Shown here piece by piece: positions 55,670-62,034 of a stretch of DNA of 62,034 bases. The translations under genes were made by a program, and so were the position numbers. Origin of the DNA: Clostridia bacterium (GTDB lineage: Bacteria; Bacillota; Clostridia; Oscillospirales; Butyricicoccaceae); NCBI GenBank assembly GCA_017394205.1, contig JAFOPS010000039.1, positions 1 to 62,034 of the forward strand, in the 5' to 3' direction. Positions within the stretch are counted from its first letter, which is position 1, and each line of letters starts with the position of its first letter. The notes under the pieces were generated by a model. The model worked only from the letters and a program-made list of their open reading frames with translations. It did no database searches and was not told the DNA's origin.

Positions 55670-55909
55670 GGAGCGAAGAGCCCGGAGGCGGCTTCTTCCA
55701 CGGCGCGAAAGCGCCGCGCCGGCGAGTGCCGGCGTCCGCGCAGGGAGGGCGGCAAAGCCCGACCGGAGCGTATGAAATCCCCGGGGCCCCCGAAAAATCG
55801 AAGATTTTGCGGGGCAAAGACGCCGCAAATCCCAAGCATATCATGACGGTTTGGGGCTACGGCTACAAGTGGGAAGCGTAAGGAGCGAAGAGCCCGGAGG
55901 CGGCTTCTT
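55605..55909 (+). repeat. 93-bp duplication of the regulator 3' end around a 119-bp palindromic element (element B)
   Basis: 55605-55697 and 55817-55909 are identical except one synonymous base (55618 C, 55830 T); the copies include the last codons, the stop and 28 bp beyond. The insert 55698-55816 contains CGGCGC-GAAA-GCGCCG, hairpin CGCCGGC-GAGT-GCCGGCG, a GGGC/GCCC hairpin, the block GACCGGAGC, and an imperfect 12-bp stem ending GATTTTGCGGGGCAA. It is related to element A at 21780-21917. No protein is encoded. Confidence 0.92.
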
Positions 55910-55940
55910 TTTGAATTGCGGATACAGAGGGAGCGGTAGT

Positions 55941-56234
55941 ATGGCGGAGCAAAAAATGGTCTTGCCGGGCTTTTGCGGCGTGGATTGTGCCGCCTGTCCC
56001 GATCTGCTTGCAAAGAAATGTTCAGGCTGTCGCGAAACGGTCTGGCCGGACGACGATCCTTGCCCTCCGACGGGCTGCTGCTGGAACAAGAGCATCTCCT
56101 GCTGCGGTGAATGTCCCGACTTTCCCTGTCCGATGATGGCGGAGTTTTACGAGGAAAACGAGAGCCATCGCCAGGCGTTCCGGCGGATGCGGCAGGTCTT
56201 CGACACAAAACGCAAGGAAATCGGCGGTTGTTGA
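55941..56234 (+). CDS. DUF3795 Cys-rich protein
   Basis: A 97-residue protein, ATG 55941, with ten or more cysteines: FCGVDCAACPDLLAKKCSGC, then GCCWNKSISCCGECPDFPC. This fits DUF3795, a family of short Cys-rich proteins presumed to bind a metal or Fe-S cluster. The function is unknown. It sits between the response regulator (after element B) and the histidine kinase, 24 bp before the latter, so it could be part of the signalling unit or an inserted gene. Confidence 0.75.
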   Translation: MAEQKMVLPGFCGVDCAACPDLLAKKCSGCRETVWPDDDPCPPTGCCWNKSISCCGECPDFPCPMMAEFYEENESHRQAFRRMRQVFDTKRKEIGGC

Positions 56235-56258
56235 AACAATCTTGAAAGGAGCATCGAC

Positions 56259-57731
56259 ATGGCGGATCCGGCGGCAAAAAAAGTGCATAAGGGCTTTTGG
56301 CACCGGCTGGGCATGGACAGCGGTATCCGCCGCCGGTGGTTTTTCAACAGCATCAGCATCGTGCTGCTGGTACTGTTTGTCATCATGCTGGCGGCGTCGC
56401 TGGCGGTGACCTATTATTTCTATTCTTCCATGCAATCGCTGCTGGTGACACGGGCCGACACCCAGGCCCGCTATCTCAACCGCTATTTCAGCTCCAGCTT
56501 CAGTGAATTTTACGATTACAGCCGCAGCATGGTGCAGACCTTCAGCCTCGCTGACCGGATGGAGATGCAGGTGCTGGACGAATCGGGCAGGGTGATGTTC
56601 TCGTCAAACGGGCTGACGGCGGGCTTCATCCCTGCCACGAGCGAGATCCAGCAGGCCTTTTCCGGCGGAAAGCCCTCTACCTATGTCGGCTACGATACGC
56701 TGACAGAGGAAAAGGTCATGGCCACCACCGCCCCGGTGTATCACAGCAGCGGCGGGCGGCTTATCGGCGGCGTGCGCTACGTCACGTCGCTGCAGCTCCT
56801 GGACCGGCAGATGCGCCGCATCTACGTCATCGCCGTGGCCATTTATGTGCTGATGGCAGGGCTGATCATCTTTTCCAACAGCTTTTTCCTCCGTTCCATC
56901 GTGACCCCCGTGGTGAAGATCAACGGTTTTGCCAAAAAGATCGCCGGCGGGCAGTACGGGGCGAAGATCAATTCGGATTACGACGACGAGATCGGCGAGC
57001 TGTGCGACACGCTCAACGAGATGTCCTCGGCCCTTTCTCAGGCGGAACGCACCAAAAACGATTTTATTTCCTCAGTGTCTCACGAGCTGCGCACGCCGCT
57101 TACGGCCATCGCCGGCTGGACCGATACCATCGAGGGCAGCCTTGACGACCCCAAGCTGGCGTCACAGGGGCTGGAGATCATCAAAAAAGAGACCCGCCGT
57201 CTTTCTCAGATGGTGGAGGAGCTGCTGGACTTTTCCCGCATCGAGGGCGGGGGACTGCGGCTCCAGACCGAGCCGTTCGACCTGCGGGGCGACCTGTACG
57301 ACGCAGTGTTTACTTACACCGATATGCTGCGGCAGGAGGGGCTGCGCATCGAATATGAAGAGCCCGACGAGCCGCTGATGGTCTTTGCCGACCGCAACCG
57401 CATGAAGCAGGTCTTCCTCAACATCATCGACAACGCGGGCAAATACGGCAAGGACGGCGACCGGGTACGGGTGTCTGCCGAGGCCGTGGACGGGAGCTGC
57501 GTCGTCCATATCCGCGATTTCGGGCAGGGCATCCCGCCGGAGGAGCTGCCATACGTCAAGCAGAAGTTTTACAAGGGCAGCGCCAAGGGCCGCGGCGCCG
57601 GCATCGGACTTTCGGTGTGCAGCGATATCGTGGAGATGCACGGCGGCACGCTGGATATCCAGAGCACTGTGGGCGAGGGCACCGACGTGATCGTCACCCT
57701 CCCGCTGTATCAGGAACAAGTCGGGCAATAA
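56259..57731 (+). CDS. Sensor histidine kinase
   Basis: A 490-residue membrane kinase. Helix 1 (about 30-55), an extracellular sensor region (about 56-190), helix 2 (about 190-215), HAMP (about 216-265), H-box SVSHELRTPL with His 275, then an HATPase domain with N-box NIIDNAGKYG, DFGQGIP and GAGIGLSVC. Partner of the OmpR-type regulator upstream. ATG follows AAAGGAGCATCGAC. The extracellular sensor carries no recognised ligand motif. Confidence 0.95.
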   Translation: MADPAAKKVHKGFWHRLGMDSGIRRRWFFNSISIVLLVLFVIMLAASLAVTYYFYSSMQSLLVTRADTQARYLNRYFSSSFSEFYDYSRSMVQTFSLADRMEMQVLDESGRVMFSSNGLTAGFIPATSEIQQAFSGGKPSTYVGYDTLTEEKVMATTAPVYHSSGGRLIGGVRYVTSLQLLDRQMRRIYVIAVAIYVLMAGLIIFSNSFFLRSIVTPVVKINGFAKKIAGGQYGAKINSDYDDEIGELCDTLNEMSSALSQAERTKNDFISSVSHELRTPLTAIAGWTDTIEGSLDDPKLASQGLEIIKKETRRLSQMVEELLDFSRIEGGGLRLQTEPFDLRGDLYDAVFTYTDMLRQEGLRIEYEEPDEPLMVFADRNRMKQVFLNIIDNAGKYGKDGDRVRVSAEAVDGSCVVHIRDFGQGIPPEELPYVKQKFYKGSAKGRGAGIGLSVCSDIVEMHGGTLDIQSTVGEGTDVIVTLPLYQEQVGQ

Positions 57732-57774
57732 CGCCCCGAAAACAGTCATTCGTCATCAGCATGAAGGAGTATTT

Positions 57775-58713
57775 ATGGAAAAGCACGCATCCTGCAAGAA
57801 AACCACCATCGCCGGTCAGGCCCTCATCGAGGGCATCCTGATGCGGGGCCCCCGCAAAACGGCCGTCGTCTGCCGCCGCCCGGGGGAGGAACCCGTGGTC
57901 AAGCTGGAGCCCACCGGCACCATGAGCCACGGCGCCTGGGCCCGCATCCCCGTGATCCGCGGGGTGGTGAGCTTTTGGGATTCCATGCGCCTGGGCATCC
58001 GGGCGCTGACCTATTCCGCCGATTTTCTCGGCGAGGACGAGCCGGAGGAGCCCGGTCGCTTCGAGCGGTGGCTCAACGACAAGCTCGGCAACGAAAAAAT
58101 GGAAAAGGCCGCCATGGGCGCGGCGCTCTTTCTGGGGATCGCGCTGCCGGTGGTGCTGTTCATCCTGCTGCCCACCCTTTTGGCAGGGCTCATCGGCGAC
58201 AGCCTGCCTTCGCTGGCGCGCAACCTCATCGAGGGATGCTTCCGCATCGTGATCTTCCTCACGTTTCTCTATTTCACCTCCCGGCAGAAGGACGTGCACC
58301 GCACCTATATGTACCACGGCGCCGAGCACAAGACCATCGCCTGCTACGAAAGCGGCCGGGAATTGACGGTGGAAAACGCCCGGGACTGCTCCCGCTTCCA
58401 CCCCCGCTGCGGCACCAGCTTCCTCTTTATGGTGATGCTGGTGAGCATCCTGTTTTTCTCTCTGTTCTCCTGGAGCAACCCGCTGGTGCGGGTGATCACC
58501 CGCCTGGCGCTTTTGCCGGTGGTGGCGGGCATCAGCTACGAGATCAACCGCTTTGCCGGGCGGCACGACAACGGGCTGACCAACGCGCTGCGGGCGCCGG
58601 GTCTGGCGCTGCAGCGGCTGACCACCGCCGAGCCCGACGATTCCATGCTGGAGGTGGCCATCCTGGCCATGGAGCAGGTGATCCCCGAAAACGAGACCGA
58701 AGACCGCTGGTAA
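57775..58713 (+). CDS. DUF1385 family membrane protein
   Basis: A 312-residue protein with the DUF1385 signature near the N-terminus (IAGQALIEGILMRGP) and about four transmembrane helices between residues 115 and 265. The block YMYHGAEHKTIACYE is highly typical. The family is widespread in Firmicutes, often upstream of prmC and prfA, and its function is not established. prmC follows after 44 bp here. Confidence 0.9.
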   Translation: MEKHASCKKTTIAGQALIEGILMRGPRKTAVVCRRPGEEPVVKLEPTGTMSHGAWARIPVIRGVVSFWDSMRLGIRALTYSADFLGEDEPEEPGRFERWLNDKLGNEKMEKAAMGAALFLGIALPVVLFILLPTLLAGLIGDSLPSLARNLIEGCFRIVIFLTFLYFTSRQKDVHRTYMYHGAEHKTIACYESGRELTVENARDCSRFHPRCGTSFLFMVMLVSILFFSLFSWSNPLVRVITRLALLPVVAGISYEINRFAGRHDNGLTNALRAPGLALQRLTTAEPDDSMLEVAILAMEQVIPENETEDRW

Positions 58714-58757
58714 ACGCGGTTTTTCCCCATAAATCTGACAGACAGAAGGGCTGATCT

Positions 58758-59627
58758 ATGATCCGAACCGTAAACGACGCATATCTGGACCTGCGGGCCG
58801 AGTTCCGGAGCCGGGGGATCGCCGGCTATTCCGTGGAAGCGCGGGAGCTGACGGCCTTTGCCCTGGGGCTTTCGCCCGAGGAATTCTACGAAAAGCGGAA
58901 TCAGTATATTTTTGAAAAGGACGAGCAAAAGCTGGCGGAGCTCAAGGCGCTGCGCTTTTCCGGCGTGCCCCTGCAGCACATCACCGGACGGTGGGAGTTT
59001 TACGGCCTGCCCATGGAGGTGACCGCCGACACGCTGATCCCCCGTCCCGACACCGAGAAGCTGGCGGAGGTGGGCATCGGCCTGCTTTCGTCCCGCAGCA
59101 AGGGCCGGGTGCTGGATCTGTGCTGCGGCACAGGGTGTGTGGGCATCGCCGTTTTGAAAAATGTCAGCGAGGACATCCACGGCGTCTTTGCCGACTGCTC
59201 GGAGCCCGCGCTGGAGGTCACCCGCCGCAATCTGGCGGCGAACGGGCTCAATCTCCGCGCGCTGACCTATCAGGTGGATGCGCTGCAGCCCGCCGACCCG
59301 GTGCTGGGCAAGTTCCATCTCATCGTGTGCAATCCCCCGTATATCCCCTCGGGCGACATCGACGGGCTGGACGTCGAGGTGCGGCACGAGCCCCGCATGG
59401 CGCTGGACGGAGGGGAAGACGGACTGGACTTTTACCGGGCCGTCACCCGCAATTTTGCCTCTGCCCTCATGCCGGGCGGTACGCTGGCCTTTGAAGTAGG
59501 ACTGGGACAGTACGAGGACGTGATGGACATTCTGGAGCAGGCAGGATATTCCTATGTGCAGTTCGCCTCCGATCTGGCGGGGGTGGAACGGGTGGTCTGG
59601 GGCGTATGGGATCAGCACGGAAGATGA
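58758..59627 (+). CDS. prmC: Release factor glutamine methyltransferase
   Basis: A 289-residue PrmC that methylates the GGQ glutamine of release factors. The SAM loop VLDLCCGTGCVGIAV and the catalytic NPPYIPSGD are present, with an N-terminal helical domain before them (EARELTAFALGLS). The stop overlaps the ATG of the DNA methylase gene. Confidence 0.92.
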   Translation: MIRTVNDAYLDLRAEFRSRGIAGYSVEARELTAFALGLSPEEFYEKRNQYIFEKDEQKLAELKALRFSGVPLQHITGRWEFYGLPMEVTADTLIPRPDTEKLAEVGIGLLSSRSKGRVLDLCCGTGCVGIAVLKNVSEDIHGVFADCSEPALEVTRRNLAANGLNLRALTYQVDALQPADPVLGKFHLIVCNPPYIPSGDIDGLDVEVRHEPRMALDGGEDGLDFYRAVTRNFASALMPGGTLAFEVGLGQYEDVMDILEQAGYSYVQFASDLAGVERVVWGVWDQHGR

Positions 59628-60739
59628 TCGCCCGCTATCTGCCGGAGGACGACCCCGCTTATCTTTCCCGCCAGCTCATCACCTGTCTCGGCAACAAGCG
59701 GGCACTGCTGCCCGAGATCGACAGGATCGTCTGTGCCGTGCGGGACGAGCTGGGAGGGCGAAAGCTGCGCTGCGGCGACCTGTTTTCCGGCTCGGGCGTG
59801 GTGGCGCGGCTGCTCAAGCGGCACAGCGAGCTGCTCTGCGCCAACGATCTGGAGCGGTACAGCGCCATCGTCAACCGATGTTATCTCACCGACCGGGAGG
59901 ACTTTCCCACGGCGCGGTTCGAAGCGGCCTTTGCCCGGGCGCAAGCGCGCCTGCTTGAGCCGCTGCAGGAGGGCCTGATCTCCTGCAACTATGCCCCCGG
60001 GGACGACGGCGACATCCGGCCCGGGGAGCGGGCCTTTTACACCTGGGAAAATGCCCGGATCATCGACACGCTGCGGGCCTTTATCGATACGGTGGACGAG
60101 GATCTTCGCCCCTTTTTCCTGGCGCCGCTGCTTTCCGAGGCGTCGATCCACAGCAACACCGGCGGGGTGTTCAAGGGCTTTTATAAAGACAGCGCCACCG
60201 GCGTGGGCAAGTTCGGCGGAAACGGGGAAAACGCCCTCACCCGCATTCTGGGAAAAATCGAGCTGCAAAGGCCGGTGCTTTCCCGCTTTTCCTGCGAGAG
60301 CCGGGTGTTTCAAACGGACGCAAACGCGCTGGCGGCCGCGCTGCCCGAGCTGGATCTGGCCTATCTGGACCCGCCCTATAATCAGCACCCCTACGGCTCC
60401 AACTATTTTATGCTCAACGTCATCGCGGAAAATACTCTTTCCGGCCCGCTCAGCCGGGTCTCCGGCATTCCGGCGGGGTGGAACCGCTCGGACTACAACA
60501 AGCCCGCCCGGGCGCTTTGCGCGCTGGAGGGGCTGATCCGGGACGTGCCCGCCCGCTATGTGCTGATTTCCTACAATTCCGAGGGCTTTATTTCGCCGGA
60601 ACAGATGGAGGAAATGCTGGCGCCCCTGGGCCGGGTGGAAAAAACCGCCGTGAACTACAACGTCTATCGGGCAAGCCGCAATCTTTCGGCCCGGGAGACC
60701 CATGTGCGCGAGTATCTGTTTTTGCTGAAAAAACAATAA
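59624..60739 (+). CDS. D12-class DNA adenine methyltransferase (solitary)
   Basis: A 371-residue Dam-like N6-adenine methylase. ATG 59624 overlaps the prmC stop (ATGA); an in-frame ATG at 59606 is an alternative. The N-terminal LGNKRALLPEI, SAM motif DLFSGSGVVARL (motif I) and catalytic LDPPYNQHPYG (motif IV) are clear. No restriction enzyme or specificity gene is nearby, so it is probably an orphan methylase with an epigenetic or housekeeping role. Target sequence unknown. recA follows. Confidence 0.9.
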   Translation: MIARYLPEDDPAYLSRQLITCLGNKRALLPEIDRIVCAVRDELGGRKLRCGDLFSGSGVVARLLKRHSELLCANDLERYSAIVNRCYLTDREDFPTARFEAAFARAQARLLEPLQEGLISCNYAPGDDGDIRPGERAFYTWENARIIDTLRAFIDTVDEDLRPFFLAPLLSEASIHSNTGGVFKGFYKDSATGVGKFGGNGENALTRILGKIELQRPVLSRFSCESRVFQTDANALAAALPELDLAYLDPPYNQHPYGSNYFMLNVIAENTLSGPLSRVSGIPAGWNRSDYNKPARALCALEGLIRDVPARYVLISYNSEGFISPEQMEEMLAPLGRVEKTAVNYNVYRASRNLSARETHVREYLFLLKKQ

Positions 60740-60743
60740 AAAT

Positions 60744-60782
60744 CGAACAAATGTTGCATTTTTCGGGAAGATATGATAAAAT
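60744..60782 (+). promoter_or_regulatory. recA promoter with overlapping SOS (LexA) box
   Basis: TTGCAT (60754-60759), 17 bp, TAAAAT (60777-60782). A LexA-type box CGAACAAATGTTGC (60744-60757) overlaps the -35, matching 12 of 14 positions of the Gram-positive CGAACATATGTTCG form. Confidence 0.75.
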
Positions 60783-60818
60783 AAAAAGGTAAATATTCTC
60801 TTTTTTACGAGGTGTCAT

Positions 60819-61913
60819 ATGGATAAGCAAAAAGCATTGGAAACCGCTCTGCAGCAGCTGGAAAAGCAATACGGCAAGGGCACGGTGATGCGTCTGGGCG
60901 AAAACGCCGCCATGCAGGTGGAGGCCATCTCCACCGGCTCGATCTCGCTGGACGTGGCGCTGGGCATCGGCGGCGTTCCCCGGGGACGCATCATCGAGAT
61001 CTACGGCCCGGAATCCTCCGGCAAGACCACCCTGGCCCTGCACGTGGTGGCCGCGGCTCAGAAAAAGGGCGGCGAGGCCGCCTTTATCGACGCGGAGCAC
61101 GCGCTGGATCCCGTTTATGCCAAGGCGCTGGGCGTGGATACCGACAGCCTGCTGGTCTCTCAGCCCGACACCGGCGAGCAGGCCCTTGAGATCGCCGAGG
61201 CGCTGGTGCGCTCCGGCGCCATCGACGTGCTGGTGGTGGACAGCGTGGCCGCGCTGGTCCCCAAGGCCGAGATCGAGGGCGAGATGGGCGACAGCTTCGT
61301 GGGCCTGCAGGCCCGCCTGATGAGCCAGGCTCTGCGCAAGCTGGCCGGCGCCATTTCCAAGAGCAACTGCGTGGTCATCTTCATCAATCAGCTCCGGGAA
61401 AAGATCGGCGTGATGTACGGCAATCCCGAGACCACCACCGGCGGCCGGGCGCTGAAGTTCTATTCCAGCGTCCGCATTGAGATCCGCCGGATCGAAACGC
61501 TGAAAAACGGCACCACCCCCGTGGGCAACCGGGTGCGGGCCAAGGTGGTGAAGAACAAGATCGCGCCCCCCTTCAAGGAGGCCGAGTTCGACATCATGTA
61601 CGGCGAGGGCATCTCCAAGCTGGGCGAGCTGGTGGATATGGGCGTGAAGTTCGGCTTCGTGCAGAAGTCGGGCGCATGGTTTTATCGCGGCGACGAGCGC
61701 CTGGGCCAGGGCCGCGACGCCGCCAAGCAGTATTTCAAGGAGCATCCAGAAGTGGCCGACGAGGTGGAGGCCGCCATCGTGGCCAAGCTGACGGGCAAGG
61801 AGCCTTCTCCCGCCCCCGAAGCGAAGGCGGCTCCCGCTCCCGCAAAGGCCCCCGCCCGCGCCGCAAAGGGCAGCGTGGAGGTCTTTGCCGACGATTTTGA
61901 AGACGAAGACTGA
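60819..61913 (+). CDS. recA: Recombinase RecA
   Basis: A 364-residue RecA. Walker [13 protein letters not shown]-binding loop 1 region and loop 2 ([19 protein letters not shown]) are intact. It drives homologous recombination and LexA cleavage. The C-terminus has an Ala/Pro-rich linker and acidic tail (DDFEDED). Controlled by an SOS box. ATG follows GAGGTGTCAT. Confidence 0.98.
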   Translation: MDKQKALETALQQLEKQYGKGTVMRLGENAAMQVEAISTGSISLDVALGIGGVPRGRIIEIYGPESSGKTTLALHVVAAAQKKGGEAAFIDAEHALDPVYAKALGVDTDSLLVSQPDTGEQALEIAEALVRSGAIDVLVVDSVAALVPKAEIEGEMGDSFVGLQARLMSQALRKLAGAISKSNCVVIFINQLREKIGVMYGNPETTTGGRALKFYSSVRIEIRRIETLKNGTTPVGNRVRAKVVKNKIAPPFKEAEFDIMYGEGISKLGELVDMGVKFGFVQKSGAWFYRGDERLGQGRDAAKQYFKEHPEVADEVEAAIVAKLTGKEPSPAPEAKAAPAPAKAPARAAKGSVEVFADDFEDED

Positions 61914-61921
61914 GATATAAA

Positions 61922-61938
61922 GCGGCCCGCGGGGCCGC
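61922..61938 (+). repeat. Hairpin between recA and the recX-like gene
   Basis: GCGGCCC and GGGCCGC form a short-loop stem after the recA stop, without a T tract; it probably attenuates rather than ends transcription. Confidence 0.6.
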
Positions 61939-61948
61939 CGGAGGGCCT

Positions 61949-62034
61949 ATGGACGAAACCGTGAAGCGGGAGACGCTGGAAACGGCGGCCCGGATCCTGG
62001 AATACCATCACCGCAGCCGCCGGGCGCTGTACGA
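61949..62034 (+). CDS. recX: Probable RecX regulatory protein, N-terminal fragment (partial)
   Basis: Only the first 28 codons are in the window: MDETVKRETLETAARILEYH and HRSRRALY. The helix ending in RSRRALY resembles the RecX pattern in which a repeated helix ends with RS..EL. Position 35 bp after recA supports RecX, a RecA modulator. The fragment is too short to be certain. Confidence 0.6.
   Translation, partial: MDETVKRETLETAARILEYHHRSRRALY

Noticed and set aside
55531..55881. 116-codon frame across element B ending in the duplicated regulator tail
   Set aside because: It starts out of frame inside the response regulator gene and runs through the palindromic element; only the repeated end encodes the known peptide.

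Overview
The window is a 62 kb, GC-rich (about 60 percent or more) chromosomal segment from an anaerobic, gut-type Firmicute, most likely an Oscillospiraceae-like clostridium. The evidence is an ornithine-fermentation cluster (Stickland-type amino-acid catabolism), a FeoB/FeoB-associated/DUF3793 iron locus, a clostridial purine operon with a PurO-type IMP cyclohydrolase, CIRCE-controlled groESL, and an SOS-like box before recA. Genes are tightly packed. No rRNA, tRNA, CRISPR array, transposase or integrase was recognised.

Layout. 1-2.1 kb (+): end of feoB, a FeoB-associated Cys-rich peptide, a small HMA metal-binding protein and a DUF3793 protein. 2.1-2.6 kb (-): a small AT-richer island with a TfoX-like gene, its own promoter and a long inverted repeat. 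2.6-14.8 kb (-): a 12 kb purine operon, purE-C-F-M-N-O-H-D-L-folD, led by a ZTP (pfl) riboswitch with terminator. 14.9-24.5 kb: a PucR-type regulator divergent from ord-ortA-ortB-oraS-oraE-mutL-like-orr, the full oxidative ornithine pathway (racemase, adenosylcobalamin/PLP 4,5-aminomutase, diaminopentanoate dehydrogenase, AKP thiolase). 24.6-33.1 kb: a DivIVA-like protein, a degenerate E2-like acyltransferase and an oligopeptide ABC transporter. 33.2-45.6 kb: a beta-CASP metallohydrolase, several conserved unknowns, two divergent alanine racemases, groES-groEL, a membrane-linked XRE regulator, an NfeD/SPFH pair and an acyl-ACP thioesterase. 45.6-62 kb: a MacB-like ABC exporter, mtaB plus a methyltransferase-GNAT fusion, a D,D-carboxypeptidase, a P-loop protein, a lipoprotein/response regulator/DUF3795/histidine kinase group, DUF1385-prmC-DNA adenine methylase, recA and the start of a recX-like gene.

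The most unusual signal is a repeated arrangement at gene ends. At two loci (oraE; a response regulator) a structured palindromic element of about 120-140 bp is followed by a second copy of the host gene's own 3' end (45 and 93 bp). The two elements are related and share a hairpin with a compensatory base-pair change. At a third locus the 3' end and terminator of an SPFH gene reappear, decayed but with a compensated terminator stem, after an intervening thioesterase gene. Other points worth checking are a PurF without its N-terminal catalytic Cys, twin 17-bp palindromes between pucR and ord, a probable leaderless lipoprotein mRNA, and a methyltransferase-acetyltransferase fusion.
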